Numbered from the stretch's first letter, positions 1 to 12,583 are shown. The stretch is DNA of 64,000 nt from Schizosaccharomyces osmophilus (GCF_027921745.1 NC_079238.1:2418001-2482000), one strand, 5' to 3'. Translations and numbers: made by a program. Notes: a model not told the origin generated them from the sequence alone.

Positions 1-1442
1 TTCGATGGGTAACTTTTTGACAATGAGAAACATAGCTTCTTGTCATCTAGAACTTGTACTCTATTTCGTTCACGTAAGCGTTCTGCATCTGAAGGAGACA
101 AATTCAACTGTTTAATCGCTTTTTCCATAATTTCTTTGTTTTCCATGATTTCATCGTTGAAGCGACGATGCTTAAGAAATGAGCCATCAGGTCTAAAGCT
201 AGAAGGCGAGAGCGATGGAAATTGTGAAGAAACAAGAGAAATTGCATCCCAATCAGCCAAATTTCGTAAGTCACCTTTCATGTTTGGTCCTAATTCTCCT
301 TTTTCTAATTTATTTTCCATAAGCTTCAACTCAAGGGATAAATTCAATCGAGGCTTGTCGGGTTCGGATTTTGAGAAATCATTAGTGGAATATAAAATTG
401 CACTACCAATATTATCAGGAGTCAAATAAGGAGAAACATCTGGATAAACTTTTTGAAAATTGAATTGAGAAGTAGACGGCTCTACAGCCTTAGGTGTTGA
501 TGAGTCACCGTTGGGTAGATTTTGTGATACTTCTTGACTCGGTTGATGAGGTTTTGATGATGACTTACTGCTTAATGTAGAAGCCGGATATACTTGACTG
601 GGCGGTTCATTAGGACGAACGTTACTATGTTCAAAAGACGGGGGTACTGACTCGTTCGTTACTCGATGTGGCCGATTAGGCCACAAAGGTACAGATTGGC
701 TATTCGCGATGCTAGGAACGGAAAATCTATTTGAAGCTGTCGCATGTATCTTAGCATCTAAAGGATCTGAAGGAAGTGAAGAAAAAGGTCCAGGACGGTG
801 AGATTTCTGATTTTCGGTAGAAGCGATATTTGTAGGATACGGTGGATTATTTGCTATACGATTTTCGAGAGGAAGCTGCTTTAATAGACTAGATTGATTA
901 TTCACCGAAGACTGTGGTAAATATGTAGGAGAAGCTGTATTCAATTCATGGTTTCCTGGAGACTTAAAAGGCACTTCATTTCCACTGCTATTGCCTGTTT
1001 TTACTGGTTTTCCAAATGAAGTCGGTACAGCAGTATTCGCAACAGGGTTTGATAGAAAAGTAGATGAATATCCATAATGTTCAATGGATGCTGTACTTTT
1101 ATTCCCCGCCAAAACAGATATGAATTTAAGCAATTGCCTAGAGTAAATTTCAACGGGTGGTGGATTTACAAAAAAACCAGTCTTCAAGACCTCCTGAAAC
1201 ATGTTATTAATCACGGAAATATCGTTTATTGGTCCTTTCATTCTTGTGGCCATCAACCATGGCCGTAGTATTTTGTATCCAGAAAAAATGTAATGAAGAA
1301 CACCAGGAGGAACTGATGTATTAAATTGCATTTTGAGTTCCATTGTAAGAAGATGATATACAGAAAAGAAGTATATCAATCTCCTTTGTTGGATTTCATG
1401 CAATGCTTTTGCACAATTGGGATCATCTTCCTGCATAATCAT
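1..1442 (-). CDS. clr1: Clr1-like protein, N-terminal part (cut by window edge)
   Basis: An open frame runs on the minus strand from ATG 1442-1440 (a second ATG at 1436-1434) off the window edge, giving about 480 codons. Residues 1-110 look globular and mostly helical. From about 120 to 390 the protein is rich in Ser, Pro, Asn and Thr and probably disordered. It becomes charged and helical again near the edge. No zinc finger is visible in this part. The name rests on gene order: in S. pombe, as I recall it, clr1 (a zinc-finger subunit of the SHREC histone deacetylase complex at silent heterochromatin) lies just downstream of mhf1 in this orientation. The start is uncertain: the frame stays open upstream to about 1490, and a short 5' exon near 1560-1640 is possible. 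Sequence alone does not prove Clr1. Confidence 0.55.
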   Translation of the reverse strand, partial: MIMQEDDPNCAKALHEIQQRRLIYFFSVYHLLTMELKMQFNTSVPPGVLHYIFSGYKILRPWLMATRMKGPINDISVINNMFQEVLKTGFFVNPPPVEIYSRQLLKFISVLAGNKSTASIEHYGYSSTFLSNPVANTAVPTSFGKPVKTGNSSGNEVPFKSPGNHELNTASPTYLPQSSVNNQSSLLKQLPLENRIANNPPYPTNIASTENQKSHRPGPFSSLPSDPLDAKIHATASNRFSVPSIANSQSVPLWPNRPHRVTNESVPPSFEHSNVRPNEPPSQVYPASTLSSKSSSKPHQPSQEVSQNLPNGDSSTPKAVEPSTSQFNFQKVYPDVSPYLTPDNIGSAILYSTNDFSKSEPDKPRLNLSLELKLMENKLEKGELGPNMKGDLRNLADWDAISLVSSQFPSLSPSSFRPDGSFLKHRRFNDEIMENKEIMEKAIKQLNLSPSDAERLRERNRVQVLDDKKLCFSLSKSYPS

Positions 1443-2627
1443 TACCAACAGATTATATAGCGCCGTTGAGATGAGACAAAGCAATCAACAATAAGTGTCG
1501 AATGAAAAAAAAAATCATAGAAAAAGAGAATAAACATGGGACCAGCCCATATATAATACCTTTATGCCAAAGCAAATGACCTTGAACAAGGCGAAGAGAT
1601 AAAGTATAAAGTGCAACCGCCAGGAGAGGCGACTTGCAAGATTATATTGATTACTATACGAAGCTATATAATCATATAAACTGTTATTAGTATATTATAT
1701 AACTATAAAGAAATTAAATATTATAATTTGTAAACAAAGCAAAGATTATATAAAATTTAGAACTGCAACAAATAAACTTTAAATACAAAAATAGAATTGC
1801 GCTGTTGCTTTTAACAAGAATATAAAATTCAAAGAGAGTTGAGGCTTGGGACATTTGGCTGGTCTAAGCAGAAATGAATACTTTTCTGTATTCCCATTGA
1901 ATGAATTAAATTTCTGTACAGCACATCTTCTTATCCATGTAACAAAGTGACCCTAATCCACGAACGCTTGTTAGAAGGATTTAGATTATTGCTACATGAA
2001 AGACGTTTTGAATAACGGTTGAGATTCGTCTTTAAAAGTTAGAAATAACAACCACAATTATGTTGAAGGGTTAAACTATTTGCCGAATACTGAAGTTTAG
2101 ACTTAATTTAGTTGATCTTAACGTATGTATATATTAAAGAATATTTGTTTTTGTCTGAAGGCAGAACACGATTTCTATGAGTAGTATAAGCTAATAGAGA
2201 GATAATAAAGATCCATGAGTGTTTTTTAAACTAATATCATATCCCTCTTTGACTTGAACCCAAGTAACCAACCTGAGTACGATAAACAACTTTAAAACAA
2301 TAGGCATAGATAGACGCTCATACAACAGTTCCATGAATTACGGTTTTGAAGTATGTGATTACTTTCATAACGGAGATTCAAGTATCTCATACCTTCCATA
2401 TCTTTAATGCCTTACTGTGGTGATTGTATCTCTAGATGCTAAAGAATGATCACCTTTACAAGCATCAAAGCTGAATACCAAACATGCATTCCATTTTCCA
2501 ATATAGATATTCTTATTAAACTGTGCATTGATTAATACATAGCTGGATGCTCCAAACCGAGGAATGGATTATGTGGGTCATAAAAAATAGGAGAAGAAAC
2601 CTATCGGCAAAGATAGCAATACTACAA
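1443..2627. other. Intergenic region between clr1-like gene and mhf1
   Basis: AT-rich DNA upstream of the clr1-like gene and downstream of mhf1, both on the minus strand. I see no convincing ORF or structured RNA. A GTAAACAAA forkhead (FLEX-like) word lies near 1731. A 5' exon of the clr1-like gene could hide close to its ATG. Confidence 0.5.
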
Positions 2628-3059
2628 TTAAGGAGAATTTTCTTTCCTTTTCTTTCTCGACTTAATAATCTCTTTTTGGTAATCGTTCATCATTTCATGC
2701 AATCCTTCGTTACGTCGACAACACAAAACAACATCCTGAGGTTGAACAGTTTTACGACTAGCATGCCTAATCGATCATTATTAGTAATGAGATTTCAATA
2801 ATGGCTTCATGCAACTCACTCTGCGAAATCCTCAATGTCTTTGGCCAACACGCGAATCTGTTCCCAAACCATTTCAGTCACTCCAACGCAGAAAAGTTCG
2901 TCTACGATTACATTTCGAGATTCCGAGTCTCTTAATTCAGCAGCGGTATTATTACAAACTTGCTGTGTCACATGAAAGATTTCAGCCTTGAACCTTTCCT
3001 AAAATCGGTCTTAGTATAGTTTAGTTCTCCTCTAGTTCATAGATACTTACTTCTTCCAT
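2628..3059 (-). CDS. mhf1: Mhf1/CENP-S histone-fold protein
   Basis: Three exons on the minus strand: 3059-3051 (ATG GAA GAA), 2998-2820 and 2766-2628, joined by a GTAAGT intron and a GTGAGT intron, give 108 residues. The protein shows the CENP-S histone fold. A first helix (KAEIFHVTQQVCNNTA) is followed by FCVGVTEMVWEQIRVLAKD, then a third helix region with RKTVQPQDVVLCCRRNE, typical of the family's 'RKTI..DDVLLLCRRN' block. The C-terminus is basic (KSRKKRK). Mhf1 pairs with Mhf2 (CENP-X), binds DNA with the FANCM helicase Fml1 in fork repair, and is also linked to kinetochores. The divergent neighbour pth1 begins 275 bp away, so the two share promoter DNA. The first exon is only 9 nt. Length matches the family. 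Confidence 0.9.
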
Positions 3060-3334
3060 TACTCTTCTTGACTAAGGTTTTTCTTTTCTTGTGAAGTGTT
3101 AACTTCCAAGAGCACTTCTCAGTTACAATTATATGTAAGAGGTTAGAAGAAGGTCTATTGTCAGCGAATACCTAGACATGATCCAATAATACTTGAAACT
3201 CTTACTTAATTAACAGACAGAAGGAACTACTTCTCACTTTTTGGGCAATATAATATTAGATTTGAACACATAGTTATGTGTAAGAGCGAATGCTTATAAA
3301 AACTTCTCAACAAAAGACGAACACGCTAGAAGAA

Positions 3335-4135
3335 ATGGAAAAGCCTCTACTTGTATGTTTGAGAAAATTGGTATTTGTATAAAACAAGTGCAATTTTAAA
3401 AAATGGATTTCAGATTTACCTCCTTGGTAACTTAACCCATAACGAGTTCAAATGATTGACTTTCTTTTAGGTTTTTGGTCTTGGAAACCCAGGGTCAGCC
3501 TTTACAAAATCCAGACACTCACTAGGAAAGCTTCTGGTTCAAATGTATGCTGAGAGAATGAATTTCCCTAAAGGTTGGCCTTCTACTAGGGACAACATTA
3601 CACTTTACCCGTCAAAAAATTATATGAACGAGTCTGGAAAGCTATTAGGCAAAGTGCAATCTCAATACCTCAGTAGTCTACCTCCAATGGAAAAGGCCAG
3701 GGCTTCCTGTATAGTCGTGCACGATGAATTAGAGCTAGATCTAGGAAAACTTCGTTACCGCATAGGTGGATCGCATAAGTAAGTTCTGAGTTATCCGGCT
3801 GGAAATAAGACTGACAAAAATAACATTAGAGGACACAATGGAGTTCGTTCCTGCCAGGCAGTTTTGGGAAAGGAGGTAAGGAATGCAATAAGCCAATTCT
3901 GCAACAAAACTAACTGACGAGCTAGGGGTTTCACAGAATAAGTGTGGGAATCGGTCGCTGCGAATCGAGGTCGAGTCAGGAAGTGGCTCAGTTTGTTTTA
4001 GGAAAATTTAAACCAAACGAGATGAAGGTCGTAGAAACAAAAGTGTTTGAGGAATTCTCTTCATTGCTTAACCAAATTCGTGTCGAAACGAATGAGCCCT
4101 CTTTTGATAATCAAAGCAATAAGAAAAGAAGTTAA
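3335..4135 (+). CDS. pth1: Peptidyl-tRNA hydrolase (bacterial Pth type)
   Basis: Four exons, 3335-3352, 3471-3778, 3830-3875 and 3926-4135, give 193 residues. The product cleaves peptidyl-tRNA to free tRNA and peptide, most likely in mitochondria. Visible family signatures are VFGLGNPGS at the N-terminus, the active-site region GHNGVRSC, FHRISVGIGR, and the C-terminal FVLGKF. A basic residue and His follow NPGS (KSRHSLGK), consistent with the catalytic His near position 20. The third intron was placed at 3876-3925 because using the AG at 3925 restores the FHR.SVGIG block; the later AG at 3936 shifts frame. Exon 1 encodes only six residues, so a cleavable presequence is not evident. Gene order (mhf1, pth1, myo51) matches S. 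pombe as I recall it. Confidence 0.88.
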
Positions 4136-4757
4136 GCAGGGACTAACTTTTCCTAAAAATCTAATAGCTGTTTCCAAAAATTAGGCGGCTTTATAATGTA
4201 CTTCTTAGTTTTTCTGAATGAGCTTTGAGGAAGCATATTTACTAAGTTTATTATGCAGGTTAGCCCGACCCATTAATTTATTGGTTTGTCGTTTCCATTC
4301 TTTTTTGAAATAGATGAAATATTTCCACTTAATGCCCTTTTAGAGAAACTTTGGATTCACAAACTCATGAATTCATCGAATAACTTTATTCATAACCTTA
4401 GATATAATTTTTTGAAAAAAATTAATATAAATTACAGTAGTTTAATACTTTTAGTAAGACCTCATAGAGTTGATTTTTTATGGCATTATTGTCCCAGCTT
4501 TTATGATCATTTATTGAACATTTTTATCTTACTATGTTTTGTAAATGTTTATTCTAAAATAAAAGAACATCAATATTTGCATCCTTGTCATTCCAGGTTA
4601 CCATACTACTTCACAAGAATCTCTGCACGCATGCTCAATTTGTATACACCACTGGATCAACACAACTATATCCAACAAAACCCACAAAATTGTCAAAAGT
4701 TAAAGTGCTAAAAGGGAAACAAAGGTTAAATAAGATTAAAAACTGAAAGCTACTGCT
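4136..4757. other. Intergenic region and probable myo51 leader
   Basis: AT-rich DNA between pth1 and myo51, both on the plus strand. A 141-codon open stretch at 4286-4711 begins with TTG, lacks an ATG near its start and has low-complexity composition. I treat it as chance. The stretch likely holds the pth1 3' UTR and the myo51 promoter and leader. Confidence 0.5.
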
Positions 4758-7700
4758 ATGAGTCATGTACAGCTATCAGTAGGCTCGTAAGTTGATGTTT
4801 GTTTGTATGCTCAGTCAGTATATTAACATGTTATTGAAAGGGAATGCTGGGTATCAAATGATGAAGGATGCTGGGATCCTGCAGACATAATTGATTTAAA
4901 AGATAATGGAGGAGGTAAATGCGTCGCTACTGTCAAGAAGCCCAATGGAGAGTTGGACGCAACCAAATATCAATCTTTACAGCCGAGGAATCCAAGCGTT
5001 AATGAAGCACCTATAGACTTAACTACCTTAACGTATTTGAATGAACCGTCGGTCCTTCAAGCATTGAGGTATCGATACGAAAATCAAAATATTTATACAT
5101 TTTCAGGCATAGTCCTTGTGTCTGTGAATCCATACCGACTACTTTCAGGACTCTACAATGAATCCGTTATTAAACGATATCACGAAAATCAGGAGTGTAC
5201 GAAAGAACCACATCTATATTCCATCGCCAGTGCATGCTATAGTGCTTTAACTAATGACAATGAAAATCAAACAATTATTGTCTCGGGTGAGTCAGGTGCT
5301 GGTAAAACTGTAGCAGCCAGATATATTATGCGATACTTGACTTCTGTACAGGCTTTGGACAAGACCAGTTCGAAACGGTCAGTAGAAAATCAGGTACTTG
5401 CTACGAATCCAATTATGGAAGCCTTCGGAAATGCAAAAACCATTCGTAATGATAACTCTTCAAGGTTTGGTAAATACGTGACGATATCATTCAACGAAGA
5501 GGCGGCTATAACAGGAGCGAATGTAAGTACATATCTCTTGGAAAGATCTCGTGTTACATCTTCTCCTCTTGGTGAACGGAATTACCATATATTTTACCAA
5601 TTACTTGCAGGATGTACGAATGAACAAAGAGAAAGGTGGTATTTGGGAGTACCTTCCGAGTTTAAATATTTATCACAGGGAAACTGCATCAATGTAGAAG
5701 GTGTCAATGACAATGACGAGTTCACTACAACAGCGAGTGCCCTTTCCACTGTTGGAATTTTAGAAAATCAGCAAGAGGAGGTTTATAAGTTACTTGCCGC
5801 ATTACTGCATCTCGGTAATATTGCCATCGTTACCAGTCGTAGCGAAGCTACAATCAAAAGTGATGATAAATATTTATGTTATGCTTCTCAACTTTTAGGA
5901 GTTAATCCTTCTCAGTTAGCCAAATTGTTGTCCAAAAAGATGTTAAAGACTCGGTCGGAAACGATAGTAACCTCAGCTTCCTACGAACATGTGCTTAGCA
6001 CTAGAGATTCGGTAGCTAAATATCTTTATTCGACGTTATTTTCATGGGTTGTACATATGATCAATGCATCATTAGATCACTCAAAGGTGAAAAGATCTGC
6101 ATCAAAGCATATCGGTGTTGTTGACATCTATGGTTTTGAACATTTTGAGAGGAACTCTTTGGAGCAATTTTGCATCAATTACGCAAACGAAAAGCTTCAG
6201 CAGGAATTCAACAAGCATGTTTTCAAACTCGAACAAGAGGAGTATTTTAGGGAAGGTCTTGACTGGAGGCTTATTGATTATGCTGATAACCAAGGCTGTA
6301 TTTCTTTAATTGAGGATAACCTTGGAGTATTATCTTTGCTAGATGAAGAATGCAGACTTCCTTCTGGAACAGATGAATCCTTTTTACAAAAATTAAACAA
6401 TCAAACTCCTCAAAAGCATCCACTTTTCTACAAAAAATCACGCTTCAGTGATGGGTCTTTTACAATCAAGCACTACGCTTCTGATGTTACCTATCAGGCT
6501 CATGATTTCTTAGCCAAAAACTCGGATTCCCTACCGGTTGAAATTATAAATATATTGAAGTCATCTGAAAACCAGTTTGTAGCCTATCTTTTGGACTATG
6601 GGAGTCAATCCGTTGACGCTCAAAATAGTGCTACAAAAAAGAGGATTAATAATAAAAAGCCATCACTAACATCAATGTTCAGAACATCGCTGTCGCATTT
6701 AATGCATACTATCTCAGCTACGAATGTGCATTACATTAGGTGCATAAAGCCAAATGAGGAAAAAACATCTTGGTCTTTTTCCGCACCTCTAGTTTTGAGT
6801 CAATTGCGGGCGTGCGGTGTTTTTGAGACAATTCGTATTTCCTCTTTAGGATTTCCAAAAAGGTTTTTCTACGATGAATTTACTAAACGATTCCGAGCAC
6901 TCGTATCTGCTCGAGACTGGGATCAGGATTCTAAAAAGCTTTCTTTACAGATTATATCTACTGTACTACCAACTACTAATAGCGATGATTATTTTCAATT
7001 TGGCAAATCAAAAATCTTCTTTCGGTCGGGCGTAATAGGACTATACGAGGCTCGCCGTCGAGAAGTATGCAGCAAATCTGTGACATTATTACAGTCCGCC
7101 ATTAGAGGATCCAATGCTCGAAAAAAGTACCAGAAGATAATAGAGTATATCATAGGTATTCAATCCCTATCTAGGGGAAAATTGGTGAGAGAACGCTTCG
7201 AAAGAAGAAAAAAAGAAATGGCTGCTATTATGATTCAAAATATTTGGAGAACCTATTCCCAAAGGAAAAAATTCATTGCTTTCAAGAGGTTAATCACAAG
7301 TTATCAAGCCATTGGACGTGGTTATTTACTCAGGATAAACTATGACAGATTACTTCGTAAATATGCAGGTTCCGTAGTTGTAATGAACTGGAGATCTTAT
7401 CATGCCAGAACTACGTTCCGAAATTATAAGATGTCAATTATTGGTTTTCAATGTATTGTTCGATCGGTCTTAACTCGCCGTTATTTACGCCAGTTGAAAG
7501 ACACGGCGGGGAGGTCTACCATTTTGTTGGAAAAAAGGAAAAAGCTCAGAAAGTCTGTTGATGAAGGATCTTCGATGTTAGAAAATGCTACCAAGGAAGT
7601 GGTTGGTTTACGAAATAAACTCTCTGAGATGACTAAATCACTCAAACGATGGAAAAACCTATTTGCTGATCCTGAATTAAAAAATGGTAGCAATTCTGAT

Positions 7701-9253
7701 AATCATAAGCAGGTGAGTGAGCACTCACAAATCTCAGAACTCTTGCACGGGGAAATAAAGTTACGACAAGCAGCTCTACAACTTTCAGCTGCCGCGTCGA
7801 AATCCGACACAGTGTTCATAAAATCTCAACTTGCTCGTGATAATCTTAATGCTTACTTCAATGTCCTTAAGAAAACTGCATCCATGAAGTCCGATTATGA
7901 TACTAAAGGCCTGAACTCGCGCAACATATTTTATACTCGAGAGCAATATCTCAAATATCATTCCACACTAACGTTCCTTCCTGGTCATGATTGGAAGAAT
8001 GCCGAAGAAAGATATAACCTAAAAGGGCTTGAGACATCGTTGAAGTCGAAGCTGCTGCATTGTAAAAAAGACATCCAATCAACCTTGGTCTCAGATGGGT
8101 TTCTTGCTGTTTTAGAGCGCTATAACAAGAAGTATATCGAAAATCAATCGGTGGGAGATTCGCTAGTGTTTGGGGGAATTATTAACTTTTTAATTTACTC
8201 TGGTTGTATTTACTCCCTGAAAGAAGAACTTGATGTCTTTATTTTGAAGTTGAGTGGTTGCATATCTTCCATTGCTGAATTGTCTGATCCTTGTTTGTAC
8301 GACCCAAATACGTCTACTAAATTCCAGGTAGAATATTCTGCATTTTGGCTTTCAAACATTCATGAAGTTCGTTCTTTTATCACATATTTGCAATCTCTTT
8401 GCGAAAAAGACCTTTTTACTCGAAAAGATGAAACTTACTGGAATGGTTCGTTTTCAAAGCTTTCCAAAATCATGCTAGAAGCCGAAGGATCACTTTTCCT
8501 TTATTTACGAAAATCCGCTAGTGATTTTATAAAAGACTCTTCCGAGGCTATATTATGTTCACGACTTCTTGCTGATCTCCTGGATACAAACATTGAAATG
8601 GAGAAACCCCCTAAATCAAATATGCATCTACTGATTGAAAAACTTAATTATGCGTATGATCTTATATATAAATCATCTCTACAAGAAGCTCCTTTAAAAG
8701 AAATAACAACCTTAATCTTGCAAGATATTGGAGAGAAAGCCTTTTCAAAGTTAATTAACGGGTAAGTTTATGCTAAAGAAAATTAATTTACTAACCTTTT
8801 AGATGCACATGCTACACGTGGAAAGATGGCTCTCAAATATCATACAACACTTCTCTCCTTATAAATTGGTGTCATCAAAAAGGACTGAGTTATAGTAATA
8901 CTTCACTCCTTCCTTTAATGCAATCTTCTCTGCTTTTCTCTTTGCGTAAAAAAGACGAACAAGATTTCAAAATTATTCTTTCCGTTTGCAATTTGCTCTC
9001 TCCTTACGAGATCATTTGCTTGCTCGATCATTATCGTCCTAGTACGGGGGAAGAGCAATTACCGAAGGCTTTTCTAAAAGCTGTTGAGCAAGCTGCACGC
9101 ATCGTTAAACCTGGTGAAATTAGAAGAAGAATCAATTCTGTTGGTTTTATACCGGCTTCCTCTAATTTTTTAGTTTTACTAGAGGAAAATCGAATCTATG
9201 ATGAACTCCAACTCTCCGGAATGATTAAAGAAATGAAGCAGAACATAGCATGA
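4758..9253 (+). CDS. myo51: Class V myosin heavy chain, Myo51 type
   Basis: Exons 4758-4786, 4841-8761 and 8803-9253 give 1466 residues, close to the S. pombe Myo51 length I recall (1471). The order of parts is: an N-terminal SH3-like segment (CWVSNDEGCWDP), a motor domain with P-loop GESGAGKT (about 159-166), switch I NDNSSRFGKY and switch II DIYGFEHF, then about six IQ motifs (roughly 750-900; for example LLQSAIRGSNARKKY and MIQNIWRTYSQRKKF). A short linker with little coiled coil follows, then a DIL cargo-binding tail. Myo51 is an actin motor that works at the contractile ring and on actin cables and in meiosis. The weak coiled coil fits the single-headed behaviour reported for Myo51. The 5' exon was found upstream of the long ORF: joining 4786 to 4841 adds the expected N-terminus. 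The 3' end faces est1 tail to tail. Confidence 0.93.
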
Positions 9254-9388
9254 TCTCTAGAAAGAGTTTAACTTAATTTAATCTTTACGTTCGTTACGTC
9301 CATAATAAATACATTAATGGATATTCACTGACGAAATAGTATGTTCCTATAAAAATATTAAATTCGAACCAATTATAGGTACAGGATA

Positions 9389-10911
9389 TTAAGAAAGAAG
9401 CTTCAGCATTCCTAGAACCTGTTGCAAGCGAATTTTTGCTTCCAAAAGTGGATGAACTTTGCTTTGTATTTTTTCGTCTAAGAATGGAGGTAAGTTACTA
9501 TCTCCATAGCTTGCTTTTGCAGTCGTTGTTGACGATGAATGTAGTCCCAATTCATTGTAATCTTCAAACAAAATCAATTTCATCTTTTCCAACGGTTCAT
9601 CAGACACCGGAAAATAAGGTTGTAACTCCAGAAGAGACAATGACAGGGTTTTAAGCCGTCGTTGATCTATGAAATTACAAGAAGGCAAGTGCTCTAAAAT
9701 GTGAATAAGCAGGGTCTTTAAACTAGGCAAATAAATATTTGCCTTCGATAATGAGGTTTTGTGTTCGATGATATTTTTGTTGCAAGATATAGTTTGAGCT
9801 ATTAGCCAGGTGATATAATGAATAAAAATTCTGTGTAAAGACTCATTGGATCGAAAAATAGACCGACTTCGTAGATTACAAATAATCGAAGAAAGACAAT
9901 ATAGCTCATGCCCGTTCAAGCTTTTTGAAGTGGAAATGTCAGAGTTGAAAAATTGAGAAATTAACCTTTTCAATGTTGATCGGCTGGAGCGGAAGGTATC
10001 TAGTTTTTTAGATTGCCTTAGTAAGAGATCACTCAAGACAGCGAGTAAGGTTAATGTTTCGGAAGGAGAGTGAAAACCATTGTCGTAAGCTGTTTTATAG
10101 AATTTATCCAACTGCCCTAATAAATTCACTAAAGCTGCTTTCGGGGGTATCTCTGATGCTAAAGCAATTGAAAACCAATAAACGGATATGACTGTGTATC
10201 CTTTTACAGCCCAAATGACTGCCATCTGGTTGCAGTGCATACCTATCTCAGGGAACGTCTGATGAGCTAAATGATAATATTTTAGAGCTCTCTCATAAGC
10301 AGCAGGCCTATTCAAAAGAATGGAGAAATACCTGGCAATATCACCCAGATAAATAAAGCATTGATATATACATTCCAAAGCCTCTGTATGATTTTTAGAA
10401 AACGATGCCGGACTTAAATGAGTTTGACTCTTGCAAGATAATGCAACACCTGTGTGTTCCCAAAGCCAATTTTGCAAAAATGGCTTAAATTGAAAGACGG
10501 AAGAACCGATAATTACTTCGTTTATACATGCTTCGTAGAACACAGTACAAGAACTTAGAAATTTTGTCAGTTGCTTCTTAAGAAGTTTTCTTTCAACAAC
10601 ATGCTTCTTGTTGATCTGTAGAGGTATTAATAAAATATTATATGCCAATGATCACATACCAATTTCAAAACTTTTTTAAAATGCTGCGTTACTTTATAAT
10701 GACAATGAGCCCATGCAACAGTGTCTGCGCGGTAGACAGTGTCAGGACTTTCTTTGAGCGTTCTCAATAAATCATGCTCGAATTTTCTTGAAATAGTGCA
10801 AATTTCATTATATTGAATATTCAGAGGGTATATATGCAGAACATTATCCAAAGCATAAACAAGGGTCTTCTGATGTCTTGTTAGACGCATATGATCGCTA
10901 AAGGTAATCAT
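9389..10911 (-). CDS. est1: Telomerase regulatory subunit Est1
   Basis: Two exons on the minus strand, 10911-10660 and 10615-9389, are joined by a 44-nt GTATGT intron and give 492 residues; S. pombe Est1 is about 490 as I recall. The N-terminal two thirds is all-helical with the 14-3-3-like/TPR layout of Est1/SMG families: VAWAHCHYKVTQHFKK, a helix pair around YIYLGDIARYFSILL, then ALKYYHLAHQTFPEIG and HCNQMAVIWAVKG. These resemble the conserved 'YL..GDI.RY...' and 'YY.A..L.P..G..YNQLA' blocks. Est1 helps bring telomerase to telomeres. The gene converges with myo51 (135 bp between stops). I saw no PIN domain, which separates Est1 from SMG6-type proteins. Confidence 0.85.
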
Positions 10912-11292
10912 GCATTTATTTATCTAATTTGAAAAAAGCACATTCTGTGGTAATCAATGCGTTGGTAGTGGTACAAAAAGCGATGTGTAAAAGACAGTAG
11001 TCGACTTTAGAACGGCAATGGGTAAGTTCATACGAAGTTAAAAAAAAAAAAAAATAGAGAATTAAAAACGATTGGACCTAGTTCTACAGGGCTATGATTA
11101 TGAAGTTTAATTACAATGCAAAGCGTTTATTGCGTTCATTTACGAATTCAAGAGTCATGAAACGAACAAATACTTTATATATATTATCAAGAATGTCATT
11201 GTAGGTATTACTTAACACATCACACGAGATAATGATCTTCATATTTTTTATACCAACCCATCAATGATCAAAGACTATGTACACAAGAATTT

Positions 11293-12583
11293 TTATGCAT
11301 CACCGTCAGATTCGTGACCATGCTCAAAAAGGTAATTGGCAGCCAACTAAAAGGGTTAGATATATGCTTGAAGAAATAAAAAACTTACCTCCTCATTCTT
11401 ATCGCAAGCGAGGTAGGCTTGAATCACTATATTTCTATCAAAACCGAGTTGAGTTAACTTTACTAGGTTAGCAACATATTTTGGAAAACAAAGACGACAT
11501 ACTCTATCAATGGCCTGCGATTCTTCGGGAGTGACTTCAATTTGAATGCCACCAGAAGGAAAAGGAGATTCTCCATCACCGCCTTCAGCTAACAATTGAA
11601 GAAAAGCTTCGGGGTTTTGAGTGATAGCCTGAGCAAGGGCGGGGTCACCTTGACCAATCTGTTGTAAAATAGTTTCGAGCATTTGAGGGTTTTGTTGGAC
11701 AATTTGACGAAGTTGCTGAAATTGTGGGATATTTCGAAGGAAGCCCAAAGGATCACCAGCTGTGTTAGGAGCAGGTTGTTCCTCCTCATTGGACATAGCA
11801 GCAGCTTGTTCAAAAAGATTTCCAGATCCAGGAGAAGCAGTAGGAGCATCTGCGGCAGGTTGTTGTTGTTGCTCAGCAGCAGCAGCAGCTTGTTCTTGAG
11901 CTTGACTGGTTAAGATATTGTCTGGAATACCAGTCAACAAGTATTCAACAGCACGATCAGGATTGTTGAATGCAGCACGCATGGCACGCTCAACTTGACT
12001 ACGTTCATATCCCATTTCAACCATGTTCTCGACAGCAACATTTCTTTGTGCACCAACAGCCAAAAGATTGGAGTCCAAAGGTGTAGCAGATGTATCAACG
12101 GCCGGGGTAGAAGAAGGGGCAGGGGCTTGAGCTGCAGGTGCAGGTGCAGGTGCAGGGCTTTCAGCAGTTTGTTGAGGAGTACTAGTAGTAACCGGAGGAG
12201 CAGGGGTACTAGTCGTAGTGGCAGTAGGAGTCGACTTTTGTGAGGTAGATGATGAGGGCTTGGGGCGAGCAACCATGCAAACAACAAAATCTTGCTCCTT
12301 TATGTTGTAATCACCAACGGTTTTTTCATCGGCCAAGATGCGACCTTTACCATTCGTTAGCATCCTTGTTAAAAAAAAAAGCCCATGATGTTGTAACTTA
12401 CCAGAATAAATTAATTTTTGTCTTTCAACTTCATAATTTTGCTGATTTTGAATGCGTTCTTTCAACTCTGAAATCTAGACTTGTTAGACGACAACCTTCC
12501 CAAAAAGCGCATACCTTTGTTTCTGAGGAAACATCAGAGATTACAAATTTTTGCTGTTGCAAATTCTTGAATGTCAGATTCAT
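11293..12583 (-). CDS. rhp23: Rad23-family repair and proteasome shuttle factor
   Basis: Five exons on the minus strand: 12583-12515, 12474-12402, 12344-11503, 11457-11389 and 11346-11293, giving 368 residues. The parts are an N-terminal ubiquitin-like domain ([13 protein letters not shown] to CMVARPK), a Ser/Thr/Pro/Ala-rich linker, UBA1 ([15 protein letters not shown]), an XPC/Rad4-binding helical domain ([15 protein letters not shown]), and C-terminal UBA2 ([20 protein letters not shown]). Rhp23 works with the Rad4/XPC homologue in nucleotide excision repair and carries ubiquitinated proteins to the proteasome. Acceptors were chosen by protein fit: intron 1 ends at the AG giving ISELKER, and intron 2 ends at the AG after a CTAAC branch, giving [10 protein letters not shown]. 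Introns 2 (57 nt) and 3 (45 nt) are open multiples of three. Confidence 0.95.

Noticed and set aside
4286-4711. 141-codon ORF between pth1 and myo51
   Set aside because: Begins with TTG, has AT-driven low-complexity composition and no family; lies in the likely myo51 leader.
11934-12287. Leu-rich minus-strand ORF within rhp23
   Set aside because: Frame-shifted reading of the Ala/Pro/Thr-rich rhp23 linker.
12364-12367. Acceptor AG for rhp23 intron 2 directly after the poly-T/poly-A run
   Set aside because: Using it brings a stop within two codons; the AG after GCTAACG at 12345-12346 restores the ubiquitin-like domain.
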